Positions 53,011-61,410 of a DNA stretch of 64,000 nt are shown here, piece after piece (the stretch's first letter is position 1; each line of letters begins with the position of its first letter). The DNA is from Pleomorphochaeta sp. (lineage in GTDB: Bacteria; Spirochaetota; Spirochaetia; Sphaerochaetales; Sphaerochaetaceae), in contig JAQQAS010000023.1 in the NCBI GenBank assembly GCA_028532815.1, forward strand, positions 1 to 64,000, read 5' to 3'. Made by a program: the position numbers and the translations under genes. The notes beneath the pieces are model-generated. The model was not told the DNA's origin and made no database searches. It was given only the letters and a program-made list of their open reading frames with translations.

Positions 53011-55061
53011 TGGAAATACAACATTTACCACCTCTCGCAATTCATTTTATTTGGAATATTGCAGACAATACTATTGTAGATAAAATCTTAGATCATATTA
53101 AAATTAACTTTGCCCGAAATGTAGAGTTTCCATATTCAAGAGGTTTGAATATTCCTTTATTTTTTTATAATTCAAATAATCCAATTGAACCTCCAAAAGA
53201 TTATCCAACTCTACAAGCTGAAAAAGATATTATCTATGTTTTTACTAGCATAAACACCTTGATAAATAATAAATTTTTGACTTATCTCAATCATTTACCA
53301 TCGAATAAAAATTTTATATATATACCAATTGCCTTAGATTGTAATGCCTTAAACCATTCTGAATATGCATCTGTTTTACATAAAAAAAACTTTATCAGAG
53401 TTTATGAGATAGGGTTTGATGATATGGATAAAATATTATTAACATTTTCTCATGAACTTTATAGATGGGGGTTTAGAGATCTGAATAATAATGAGCCGAG
53501 TAAAAATACTTCAATTAAATTATTTTTAAGTCATTGCAAAATTGGTGAAAGAGGGAAATCCGTTGCTCTAAAAATTAAAGACTATTTAAATAATACTAAT
53601 ATGAACAGCTTTTTTGATGCGACAGAAATCTCTCCAGGAATTGCATTTGATAAGGATATTGAAAATAATTTGAAAGATGCTACAATATTAGCGATTGAAA
53701 GTGATGATTATTATTCTCGATATTGGTGTCAAAAAGAAATATTAGTTGCTAAACAAGAAAATAGACCAATTTTAGTAATTGATTGTTTGGATAGTTTTGA
53801 AGATAGAATATTTCCATTTGGAGCAAATGTACCCTGTGTGTCTACAAATAAACATGGACCGATATCTGATAAGAGTATAATTGTTATTTTGTTATCAGCT
53901 ATTTTAGAAACAATTCGTAATAATTATTCTTTAAAGCTTTTACAATATTATAAATATAATAAATGGATTGATTCAGATTGTGTTCTTCTTTCAAGGCCTC
54001 CCGAAGCAATTCAAATTAAATCTTGGAATGATAAAGGACTTAAAAAATTTTGTTATCCTGAGCCCCCATTATATCGGGATGAACTAGATTTTTTTATTCC
54101 AGAGGATATAAAAGTTTTTACACCACTATGGGACAAGGAGTCTTCTTGTGATTCATTTGATAATTTAAGAATTGGTATATCTATTTCAGATTTTTCAATA
54201 TCAAGATATTCTAAATTTCATATGAATTCTGAATCTTTAAAACGATTATCCCAAGATGTTGCGAGACATTTAATTTCTAGACAAGCAAAGATAGTTTATG
54301 GTGGAGATCTTAGAAAGGACGGATTTACGAGGTATATTTTAGATGAAGCTTTGGTAGTAAAAAACAGGATGCAATGTATAGATAGTTTACAACAAGATAA
54401 ATATAAGAAATATGTTGAAAATCATTTAGCTTGGCCAATTTATGTTGATCTCAATAGTGAAATTAAATTATTTTATGGGGACTATAATTTAGTCTTAGAT
54501 ACAGTTGAAGAAGAAATTCCGGATGATATTATAGACTTAGTTGATATAAAAAATTTTCTAAGTCCAAATTCACTTGAAAATCGGTACATTTGGTCTAGAT
54601 CTCTGACTCATATGCGAGAAAGGATAATTGATTCTACTGATTATAGAATATGTGCTGGCGGAAAGTTAAATAATTACAAAGGGAAAATGCCTGGCGTTTT
54701 AGAAGAAATTATTCTCGCTATTAAAAAAGATAAACCATTATTTCTATTAGGGGCATATGGAGGAGTGGTTAAAGAGGTTTGCAAAACTATATTAAATAAG
54801 TCTATTACAGAGCCATTAACAGAAAAGTGGCAAAATGAGCATAATGTGGATTATTGTAATTTACAAATTAAAGCTTCTTTCAATAATAATAATGCAGATT
54901 ATGAAAATATCAAAAATATTTTGGAAACATTAAGTATTCAGAATTTAGCAAAAAATGTTGGATTAACTCTACTAGAATATAAAAGGCTTATGAATTCTCC
55001 ATTTTCTGATGAATGTATTCATTTAATATTAAAAGGGATACAAAATAAAATAAATAATTGA
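53010..55061 (+). CDS. TIR-TIR-SLOG multidomain protein, putative Thoeris-like effector
   Basis: 683 residues with three parts. Residues about 5-155 look like a degenerate TIR fold (LAIHFIWNIADN, RGLNIPLFFY, IIYVFTSINT, FIYIPIALD) lacking a W-x-E catalytic motif. Residues 167-260 are a typical TIR domain (SIKLFLSHCKIGERGKSVAL, FFDATEISPGIAFDKDI) with catalytic Glu243 in YWCQKEILVAK. Residues about 386-600 form a SLOG-like Rossmann domain (LRIGISISDFS, AKIVYGGDLRKDG, YRICAGGKLNNYKGKMPGVL, LFLLGAYGGVVKE), the kind that senses or processes NAD-derived nucleotides. The model is SLOG sensing of a signal from the ThsB-like proteins, then NAD depletion by the TIR. The domain reading is strong for TIR, good for SLOG; the role is inferred. 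Confidence 0.78.
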   Translation: MEIQHLPPLAIHFIWNIADNTIVDKILDHIKINFARNVEFPYSRGLNIPLFFYNSNNPIEPPKDYPTLQAEKDIIYVFTSINTLINNKFLTYLNHLPSNKNFIYIPIALDCNALNHSEYASVLHKKNFIRVYEIGFDDMDKILLTFSHELYRWGFRDLNNNEPSKNTSIKLFLSHCKIGERGKSVALKIKDYLNNTNMNSFFDATEISPGIAFDKDIENNLKDATILAIESDDYYSRYWCQKEILVAKQENRPILVIDCLDSFEDRIFPFGANVPCVSTNKHGPISDKSIIVILLSAILETIRNNYSLKLLQYYKYNKWIDSDCVLLSRPPEAIQIKSWNDKGLKKFCYPEPPLYRDELDFFIPEDIKVFTPLWDKESSCDSFDNLRIGISISDFSISRYSKFHMNSESLKRLSQDVARHLISRQAKIVYGGDLRKDGFTRYILDEALVVKNRMQCIDSLQQDKYKKYVENHLAWPIYVDLNSEIKLFYGDYNLVLDTVEEEIPDDIIDLVDIKNFLSPNSLENRYIWSRSLTHMRERIIDSTDYRICAGGKLNNYKGKMPGVLEEIILAIKKDKPLFLLGAYGGVVKEVCKTILNKSITEPLTEKWQNEHNVDYCNLQIKASFNNNNADYENIKNILETLSIQNLAKNVGLTLLEYKRLMNSPFSDECIHLILKGIQNKINN

Positions 55062-55271
55062 TAATTATTAAATATCTAATAAACTTTTATGTGTAAGAGT
55101 TTCTTATATGATAATTAATCAACATTTAATAAGGTAATTGGTTTTATCATTTTAAATAAATATTATAATTTTAGCTTTGAAACATCAGAGAATAGCGTTT
55201 TCATTATTATTAGCTTTGCATAATGCACAAAAAATCGGTTACGAAGAAATCTTATTATATAATCAAAATAT
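55062..55271. other. Trailer of the TIR operon with a short orphan coding fragment
   Basis: A 36-codon open stretch (about 55171-55287) reads ALKHQRIAFSLLLALHNAQK then IGYEEILLYNQNISNEA with no start codon. It may be the remnant of a lost gene. Nothing else is seen. Confidence 0.35.
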
Positions 55272-55306
55272 TTCAAATGAGGCTTGATTAGTAAGCCTCA
55301 TTTGAA
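55272..55306. terminator. Bidirectional terminator between convergent operons
   Basis: TTCAAATGAGGCTT / AAGCCTCATTTGAA, 14 perfect base pairs with a 7-nt loop, between the TIR operon (plus) and the alcohol dehydrogenase gene (minus). Confidence 0.65.
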
Positions 55307-55350
55307 TAAAAATATAGAATTATTTTTTAATTTTGATATATTAATTTTTA

Positions 55351-56520
55351 TTATACTCTAGCTAAATTTAAAATTTCTATGATTTTACTTTTATCAAGTG
55401 GTACATAATGTCCAACAGTATCTGTTCCATTAGAAGTTGCTCTAAGTGCCATATCCTCAAAATATCTGTTATCAATATCAAATTCTTTTAATGAAGTACG
55501 TAGGTTTAAAGATTTAAAGAAATTTTCAAAACAAGAAGATAATTTAAATGCCATCTCAGTTAAAGAATAATCATGGTAATCAATATTAAAAACTCTATTT
55601 GCTAACTGAGCTAATTTTTCTGGTTTTATGTCAGCCATATATTTAGTCCAGGCAACTAAAATAACTGCCATGCCTTCACCATGGGTTATATTATATTGGG
55701 CACTAAGTTCATGTTCTATTCGATGCGAACCCCAATCTGATATTCGTCCTGTATCTAATAAATTGTTATGAGCTATAGAAGCAAGCCATTGAACTTCCGC
55801 TCTAGCATCATAGTTTTTGGGATTCTTCATTATTCTTTCACTGTTTATGAGCAAGGCTTTTATTGCACCTTCAATTAAAAAATCTGTTGTATCTACTTTT
55901 TTAGTTGTTGTGAAATATCTTTCTAATAAATGAGAGAGAATGTCAGCTAAACCACAAGAAGTTTGGTATGCAGGGAGATCTAAGGTAAATTCCGGATTCA
56001 TTATTGCAAATTTAGGAATAATTCTATCATCTTCAAATCCCATTTTTGATAATCCATTAGAAATAATTGTTGCATTTGAAGTTTCACTACCACTGGCAGG
56101 AATTGTGCTAATTACACCAATTGGAAGAACCTTTTCAACAAAAGTTTTACCTTCAAAGAAATCCCAAACATCGCCATCGTATGGAATTCCCATTGCAACA
56201 GCTTTTGCTGTATCTATTGAACTTCCGCCTCCTACCGCTAATATAAAATCTACTGAGTCTTTACGTCCGACTTTTATTAATTCTCTGACTAGTTCAACTT
56301 TTGGGTTGGGAACTACATTGCCACATTCTAAAAATTTTATAGAATTTGCGTTGCACGCTTGCTTTACCGTGTCATAGATTCCTAAGGTTTTGATAAAATC
56401 ACCACTATAGACCATTAATAGTGATTTAACATTCAATTGTTTTATTAAAGTTTCAATTTCCTTTTCGGTTCCACGACCGAAAATAATCTTTGCGGGATTA
56501 TGATATCTGAAATTAATCAT
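55351..56520 (-). CDS. Iron-containing alcohol dehydrogenase (YqhD/BDH type)
   Basis: A 389-residue cytoplasmic oxidoreductase that reduces aldehydes with NAD(P)H. The N-terminus NFRYHNPAKIIFGRGTEKEI and the nucleotide segment VDFILAVGGGSSIDTAKAVA are family hallmarks. Metal ligands are expected in LADILSHLLERYF (Asp, His) and in HRIEHELSAQYNITHGEGMA (His, His). In this cluster a natural substrate would be the aldehyde formed when an aldolase cleaves methylthioribulose-1-phosphate (methylthioacetaldehyde), but this is inferred. Its ATG lies 1 bp after the DeoR gene, forming a two-gene operon. Confidence 0.9.
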   Translation of the reverse strand: MINFRYHNPAKIIFGRGTEKEIETLIKQLNVKSLLMVYSGDFIKTLGIYDTVKQACNANSIKFLECGNVVPNPKVELVRELIKVGRKDSVDFILAVGGGSSIDTAKAVAMGIPYDGDVWDFFEGKTFVEKVLPIGVISTIPASGSETSNATIISNGLSKMGFEDDRIIPKFAIMNPEFTLDLPAYQTSCGLADILSHLLERYFTTTKKVDTTDFLIEGAIKALLINSERIMKNPKNYDARAEVQWLASIAHNNLLDTGRISDWGSHRIEHELSAQYNITHGEGMAVILVAWTKYMADIKPEKLAQLANRVFNIDYHDYSLTEMAFKLSSCFENFFKSLNLRTSLKEFDIDNRYFEDMALRATSNGTDTVGHYVPLDKSKIIEILNLARV

Positions 56521-56521
56521 T

Positions 56522-57319
56522 TTATTCTTTTTGCTCCTTTTTGCTTTGAATTTTATCTGAATAACTTAATGAAATTTTCTTTGAACTACTGTATTGTTCC
56601 CATTCTTTGGAAAGTTTTCGATCAGTAATTATTGTTTTTATTTTAGAAAAATCAGAAATAACAAACGGGGAATGGCTACTGAATTTTGTATGATCAGCTA
56701 TTAGGAAAGCCTCTCTGGACTGATTAATCATTTCTCTGCGAATAGCAGCCGCTTCTACACTATTATCTGTAAGTCCAAATTCAAACTCAATTGAAGGGCA
56801 ACTAATAAATGCTTTATTAACAACGTAGTTTTTTATAGCAGATGTTGTTTGTTCTCCTTGGAAAGCTCTGTTGGTTAAGTTTAAATAACCTCCGAGTCCA
56901 ATAATCCTTTCATCTTCATTTTTTTGGTAGCAATTAATTATATCTATAGAATTGGTAATTATAGTAATAGCTTTCTTTTCTTTAATAATAAATTCAGCCA
57001 ATTTTTTACAAGTTGAACTTGAATCTAAGAAAATAGTATCGCCCTCATCAATAAGTTTAATTGCTAGTTCGGCAATTTTAGATTTTTCTTCATTGAAGAA
57101 TGTGTTACGAAGTGAAACAGGAACACTTTTATCAAATTTGTCTGGAAGGTAGGCTCCTCCATATATTTTTTTTGCAAATCCAAGTTCCTCAAGTTCAACT
57201 AAATCGCGACGAATCGTTTCTGAGCTACAATCAAGTTTGTTGCAAAGATCAGAAATTAATACTGTTCCTTCATTTATTAAAATTTCTTTAATTATATTTT
57301 GTCTGTTTCTTTTTAACAT
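56522..57319 (-). CDS. DeoR/GlpR-family transcriptional regulator
   Basis: A 265-residue regulator. The N-terminal DeoR helix-turn-helix is ISDLCNKLDCSSETIRRDLV followed by ELEELGFAKKIYGGAYL. The C-terminal DeoR sensor domain (ISO-Cot fold) has IFLDSSSTCKKLAEF, AITIITNSIDI and AFLIADHTKFSS. It senses a phosphorylated sugar intermediate and probably represses the divergent NhaC-mtnK-mtnA operon. Repeated TTATGTTG motifs lie in the shared control region. Confidence 0.9.
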   Translation of the reverse strand: MLKRNRQNIIKEILINEGTVLISDLCNKLDCSSETIRRDLVELEELGFAKKIYGGAYLPDKFDKSVPVSLRNTFFNEEKSKIAELAIKLIDEGDTIFLDSSSTCKKLAEFIIKEKKAITIITNSIDIINCYQKNEDERIIGLGGYLNLTNRAFQGEQTTSAIKNYVVNKAFISCPSIEFEFGLTDNSVEAAAIRREMINQSREAFLIADHTKFSSHSPFVISDFSKIKTIITDRKLSKEWEQYSSSKKISLSYSDKIQSKKEQKE

Positions 57320-57372
57320 TGAGTTTTATACTCCTTAATTTTCTTAAGTATATATTTAAATACCACAAAACT

Positions 57373-57510
57373 CAACATAAATAATAAAGTTTTTTTCAAA
57401 TAATCTTTGTAAATTAGCTTGTATTTGTGTATTTGATTGGTTTGATGTAAAATTGTTAGGAAAAAAAAATAAAATTTGTTTTGACTTGTGTGGTTTTATG
57501 TTGTATTATG
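57373..57510. promoter_or_regulatory. DeoR operator candidates in the divergent control region
   Basis: The motif TTATGTTG occurs at 57496-57503 and 57505-57512 on the plus strand and in reverse (CAACATAA) at 57373-57380. GTGGTTTTATGTTG and the reverse of ACCACAAAACTCAACATAA share an extended core. Their spacing suggests DNA looping or paired operator sites. Confidence 0.4.
57481..57509 (+). promoter_or_regulatory. Promoter of the methylthioribose-type operon
   Basis: TTGACT (57481-57486), a 17-bp spacer and TATTAT (57504-57509), 112 bp before the ATG at 57622. The TTATGTTG motif fills the spacer end and -10 edge, well placed for repression. Confidence 0.5.
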
Positions 57511-57621
57511 TTGAATTGTCTGGGATGGTAGCTACCCAATCCAAATTGTCCATTTACAAAAACTTAAATGGAGTTTGTATTTTTAATCTCTTTTATAAGA
57601 GAAACATTAGGAGGGACATTT

Positions 57622-58953
57622 ATGTCTATAAAGGATACTAAAAAGAGTGAAGGAAGTTTTATTGGTTTACTTCCATTGATTATTTTCTTGGTTTTGTATG
57701 TATCAGTAGGACTTATTAGTGGTAGTTTCGATAATATACCACTTGCAATTGGTATTTCATTTGCTTGTATTATAGCTTTCATTCTTCCAAAAAAAGGTGA
57801 CACTGAAACAACTTTTAACGACAAAGTTACTATATTTTGCAAAGGTGGGGGAGAAAATACTTTAATATTGATGGTTATCATATACCTACTTGCTGGGGCT
57901 TTTTACGGTGTAGCAAATAGTATGCATGCTGTTGATTCAATGGTTAATTTTGGATTATCAATTCTTCCAGGTAGAATGATACTTCCAGGTTTATTTCTTA
58001 TCGCCTGTTTGGTAAGTTTTTCTATGGGTACTTCAATGGGAACTGTTTCAGCATTAATTCCTATTGGTATAGGTATAGCAGCTAAAATCGATGTTAATGT
58101 TGCACTTGTTTGTGGTGTTGTAGTAGGTGGCGCTATGTTTGGAGATAATCTTTCATTTATTTCTGATACTACAATTGCAGCTACTAGAATGGAAGAAGTA
58201 GAAATGAAGGACAAGTTTAAAGCTAACATACTAATGGTTTTACCAGCAGTTATATTGAATGTGATTTTATTAGCTTTTACACCTATTAAAATGAATGCAA
58301 CAGAAGTCGCTTATGAATATAGTTTTGTAAATATTATCCCTTATATTTTAATAATTATTTTTTCTTTAGTAGGTTTGAATGTTCTGAAAGTAATGCTAAT
58401 TGGAATTGTAAGTGGTGTTGTTATTGGTTTGATTCATGGTGATTTCACACTTCTAGGATCACTTGGAGTGGTACATACCGGAATGACGTGGATGGAAGAT
58501 ATGGCTTTGATTGCTGTACTAGTAGGTGGTTTAGTAGCCCTAATGCAATATCTTGGTGGAATTGATTGGTTATTACATGCTCTTACAAGAAAAACTAAAA
58601 CTAGACGTGGTGGTGAATTAGCTATTGCTTCATTGGTTAGTTTGTTAGATATTGCAACAACAAATAATACAATTTCAATTATTGCTGCTGGTCCTATTGC
58701 TCGTGATATTTCAGATGATATGGGAATTGATAGACGTAGAGCAGCTAGTATTTTAGACCTTTTCTCTTCAGCTTTTAATGGTTTATCTCCATATGCTGGT
58801 CAATTGTTAGTAGCTGGTGCGATGGCTAAAATTTCTCCTGTAACAATTATTCCTTATGTTTGGTATTGCTTAATGATGATTGTATTTGGATTTGTATTTA
58901 TCATGATTGGTTGGCCTAATAAAGCTTTTTTTGACAAAAAGAAAGTTGCATAA
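57622..58953 (+). CDS. Na+/H+ antiporter NhaC family transporter
   Basis: An approximately 443-residue membrane protein with about 11-12 helices. Family features are SMGTSMGTVSALIPIGIGIA, GAMFGDNLSFISDTTIAATR (the conserved GD-N-S-x-x-SDTTI block) and LLDIATTNNTISIIAAGPIA. The start at 57622 has AGGAGG 6 nt upstream, so the longer frame from 57568 is rejected. Position at the head of a methylthioribose-type operon suggests it moves a pathway substrate or product in exchange for Na+ or H+ and is not a housekeeping antiporter; that is inference. Confidence 0.87.
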   Translation: MSIKDTKKSEGSFIGLLPLIIFLVLYVSVGLISGSFDNIPLAIGISFACIIAFILPKKGDTETTFNDKVTIFCKGGGENTLILMVIIYLLAGAFYGVANSMHAVDSMVNFGLSILPGRMILPGLFLIACLVSFSMGTSMGTVSALIPIGIGIAAKIDVNVALVCGVVVGGAMFGDNLSFISDTTIAATRMEEVEMKDKFKANILMVLPAVILNVILLAFTPIKMNATEVAYEYSFVNIIPYILIIIFSLVGLNVLKVMLIGIVSGVVIGLIHGDFTLLGSLGVVHTGMTWMEDMALIAVLVGGLVALMQYLGGIDWLLHALTRKTKTRRGGELAIASLVSLLDIATTNNTISIIAAGPIARDISDDMGIDRRRAASILDLFSSAFNGLSPYAGQLLVAGAMAKISPVTIIPYVWYCLMMIVFGFVFIMIGWPNKAFFDKKKVA

Positions 58954-58993
58954 TTGAATTGTAAAGTACAAAAAGAAATTAAGAGGTATTAAA

Positions 58994-60202
58994 ATGGAAG
59001 AAAAGTATTCAAATCATTATTTGATGAATTTAGAGGAAATTAAGGCATCAACAGTTGAACTTGCTCATTTTTTTGAACCAGGAACAAATCTTAGTTGCCA
59101 AGAAATAAGTGATGGAAATATTAATTATGTTTATATTGTCAAAGATGTCGATACAGGTAATTCTTTAGTAGTAAAACAAGCTGATAAATTTGTTCGCTCA
59201 TCTGGTAGACCTCTTAATCTTGATCATAACAAGATTGAAGCTATGATATTGTCTATGGAGGGAGCTTATGCTCCTTCTATGGTACCTAAAATTTATCATT
59301 ATGATGAAACAATGTGTGCTTTATATATGGAAGATATTTCTGACTATAAAAATCTTAGAAAAGAATTATTAATGGGGAAGACTTTTCCTAAATTTGCTGA
59401 GGATATATCGACTTTTTTAGTTGACACGTTACTACCTACTACAGATTTATGTCTTGATAGATCAACAAAGAAAAAACGTGTCAAACAATTTATAAATATT
59501 GACTTGTGTGATATTTCTGAAGACTTAGTTTTTACGGAACCTTATTATAATTATAAAAATCGAAATATTATTACTAAAGGTAATGAAGAGTTTGTAGAAA
59601 AGCGTCTTTACAAAAATGAGAGTTTAAAAGCAGAAGTTGGTGTTTTATTAAATGAATTCATGAATAATGCACAGGCATTGATTCATGGAGATTTACATTC
59701 TGGTTCAATTTTCATTAATGAAAATGGATTAAAAGTAATAGATCCTGAATTCGCTTTTTATGGTCCAATTGGATATGATGTTGGAAATGTAATAGGTAAT
59801 TTATTTTTTTCTTGGGTAAATGTTCTCTATAACAAAAAAGAAAATGAAAAATTTGTTATTTGGGTGAAGAGTGCAATTGAAGATATTATATCATTAACAA
59901 AACAAAAATTTGAAATTAAATTTGATGAAATTGTCTCTTTACCATTATATAACTCAATTTTTAAAGAACAATATATAAATAAAATTATAGCTGATTCTTT
60001 TGGGTATGCTGGAACTGAAATAATTAGACGTGTTGTTGGAGATTCTAAAGTTCAAGAATTAGATGATGTTACAGATTTATCTAAGAAAATTCCTATGGAA
60101 CGCGCATTGATTATGATGGGTAGTAATTTAATACAAAATCGATTTTTTTATAAATCAGGTTCTGAAATTGTTAAATTGTTTAGTGAGATAATAGGAAATT
60201 AG
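58994..60202 (+). CDS. mtnK: S-methyl-5-thioribose kinase
   Basis: A 402-residue APH-fold kinase that phosphorylates 5-methylthioribose at C1. Family segments: EISDGNINYVYIVKD (Gly-rich ATP loop), LVVKQADKFVRSSG, MVPKIYHYDETMCALYMEDI (MED-type hinge), the catalytic loop ALIHGDLHSGSIF with Asp, and the metal loop KVIDPEFAFYGPIGYDVGNV. Length is typical. Together with the next gene it gives the first two steps of methylthioribose salvage; no methylthioadenosine nucleosidase is visible here. Confidence 0.93.
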   Translation: MEEKYSNHYLMNLEEIKASTVELAHFFEPGTNLSCQEISDGNINYVYIVKDVDTGNSLVVKQADKFVRSSGRPLNLDHNKIEAMILSMEGAYAPSMVPKIYHYDETMCALYMEDISDYKNLRKELLMGKTFPKFAEDISTFLVDTLLPTTDLCLDRSTKKKRVKQFINIDLCDISEDLVFTEPYYNYKNRNIITKGNEEFVEKRLYKNESLKAEVGVLLNEFMNNAQALIHGDLHSGSIFINENGLKVIDPEFAFYGPIGYDVGNVIGNLFFSWVNVLYNKKENEKFVIWVKSAIEDIISLTKQKFEIKFDEIVSLPLYNSIFKEQYINKIIADSFGYAGTEIIRRVVGDSKVQELDDVTDLSKKIPMERALIMMGSNLIQNRFFYKSGSEIVKLFSEIIGN

Positions 60203-60269
60203 TGTAAATAAGAAAGTTATTTTTGCTATTAAAATTAAATTTATTATTAAAAAATACTGGAGAGTATAA

Positions 60270-61331
60270 ATGGAACGAGCAGATAATGGCTTAGCATTTA
60301 TGTTAAAATATGAAAATATAGCTTGGTATGAAAATGGGACAGTAAGAATTCTTGATAGAAGAATTTATCCCATTCGTACTGAATATGTTGTTTGTAAAAG
60401 TGTTGAAAAAGTAGCCAAAGCAATAAAAGATATGGTTACTCAAAGCGCAGGACCTTATTTAGCAGCAGCTATGGGAATGGTTCTTGCCGCATATGAAATT
60501 AAAGATCGAAAAGATAATAGTATTGTAGATCATATGGAAAAATCAGCATTTATTTTGTCACATGCTAGACCTACAACAGTTGAACAAATGAAGAGAATTG
60601 TAGACGGAGCAGTCAATATAGCTAGAAAACAAGTGGAACAAAGAGTTTATGGTGATCAGCTCATTGATAGTTTGTTTAAGTATGCTTTTGATTATGTAAA
60701 CAATAATTATAAGAAATATACTTTAGTAGGAAGAAATTTAGCAAATTTAATTCCTAAAAATGGAACCATTTTGACTCAATGTTTTGGTGATACTATCGTT
60801 GGTACTACATTACGTGAATGTACCAAGTTAGGGAATACTGTTAAAGTTATTTGTGCGGAAACTAGGCCATATTTTCAAGGTTCAAGGTTAACTGCCAGTG
60901 TTGCTTGTGATATGGGTTTTGATGTTACTGTTATTTCTGATAATATGCCTGGTTATGTTCTTAAAAATAAGCATGTAGATATATTTACGTCAGCATCTGA
61001 TGTTATAACTATTGATGGACATATAATAAATAAGATAGGAACCTTTCAAATTGCATTAGCTGCAAATTATTATGGTATTCCATATTATGTTACAGGTACA
61101 CCTGATCCGAATCATCAAGATTTATCCCGTATTAAAATTGAAGAAAGAGACCCAGAACTTGTTTTAAAAGCCTTAGATGTGAAAGTAACAATGCCAGGTG
61201 TGAAAGGATATTATCCAGCATTTGATATAACACCACCTAATCTTTGTATCGGAGTAGTAACAGATTTAGGTGTATATGAAACTACTAATTTAAAGAAATA
61301 TTTAGCTGATTGTTCACAGAAAAGTGAATAG
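60270..61331 (+). CDS. mtnA: S-methyl-5-thioribose-1-phosphate isomerase (MtnA-like)
   Basis: A 353-residue eIF2B-related isomerase that converts methylthioribose-1-phosphate to methylthioribulose-1-phosphate. The catalytic Cys is Cys171 in TILTQCFGDT and the catalytic Asp Asp224 in VISDNMPGYV. HIINKIGTFQIALAANYYGI is the conserved C-terminal block. The usual C-N-T-G-A-L-A-T motif is altered to C-F-G-D-T, so substrate preference may differ (for example 5-deoxyribose-1-phosphate). It follows mtnK by 67 bp. Confidence 0.85.
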   Translation: MERADNGLAFMLKYENIAWYENGTVRILDRRIYPIRTEYVVCKSVEKVAKAIKDMVTQSAGPYLAAAMGMVLAAYEIKDRKDNSIVDHMEKSAFILSHARPTTVEQMKRIVDGAVNIARKQVEQRVYGDQLIDSLFKYAFDYVNNNYKKYTLVGRNLANLIPKNGTILTQCFGDTIVGTTLRECTKLGNTVKVICAETRPYFQGSRLTASVACDMGFDVTVISDNMPGYVLKNKHVDIFTSASDVITIDGHIINKIGTFQIALAANYYGIPYYVTGTPDPNHQDLSRIKIEERDPELVLKALDVKVTMPGVKGYYPAFDITPPNLCIGVVTDLGVYETTNLKKYLADCSQKSE

Positions 61332-61410
61332 AATACTTTTTTGCTAAAAAAATTATTTAAATTGAACTAAAAATATTTACTCAAATATTTTCATGAACAA
61401 AAGGATTATT

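Noticed and set aside
57568-57621. 18-residue N-terminal extension of the NhaC-type protein
   Set aside because: AGGAGG 6 nt before the ATG at 57622 marks the real start.
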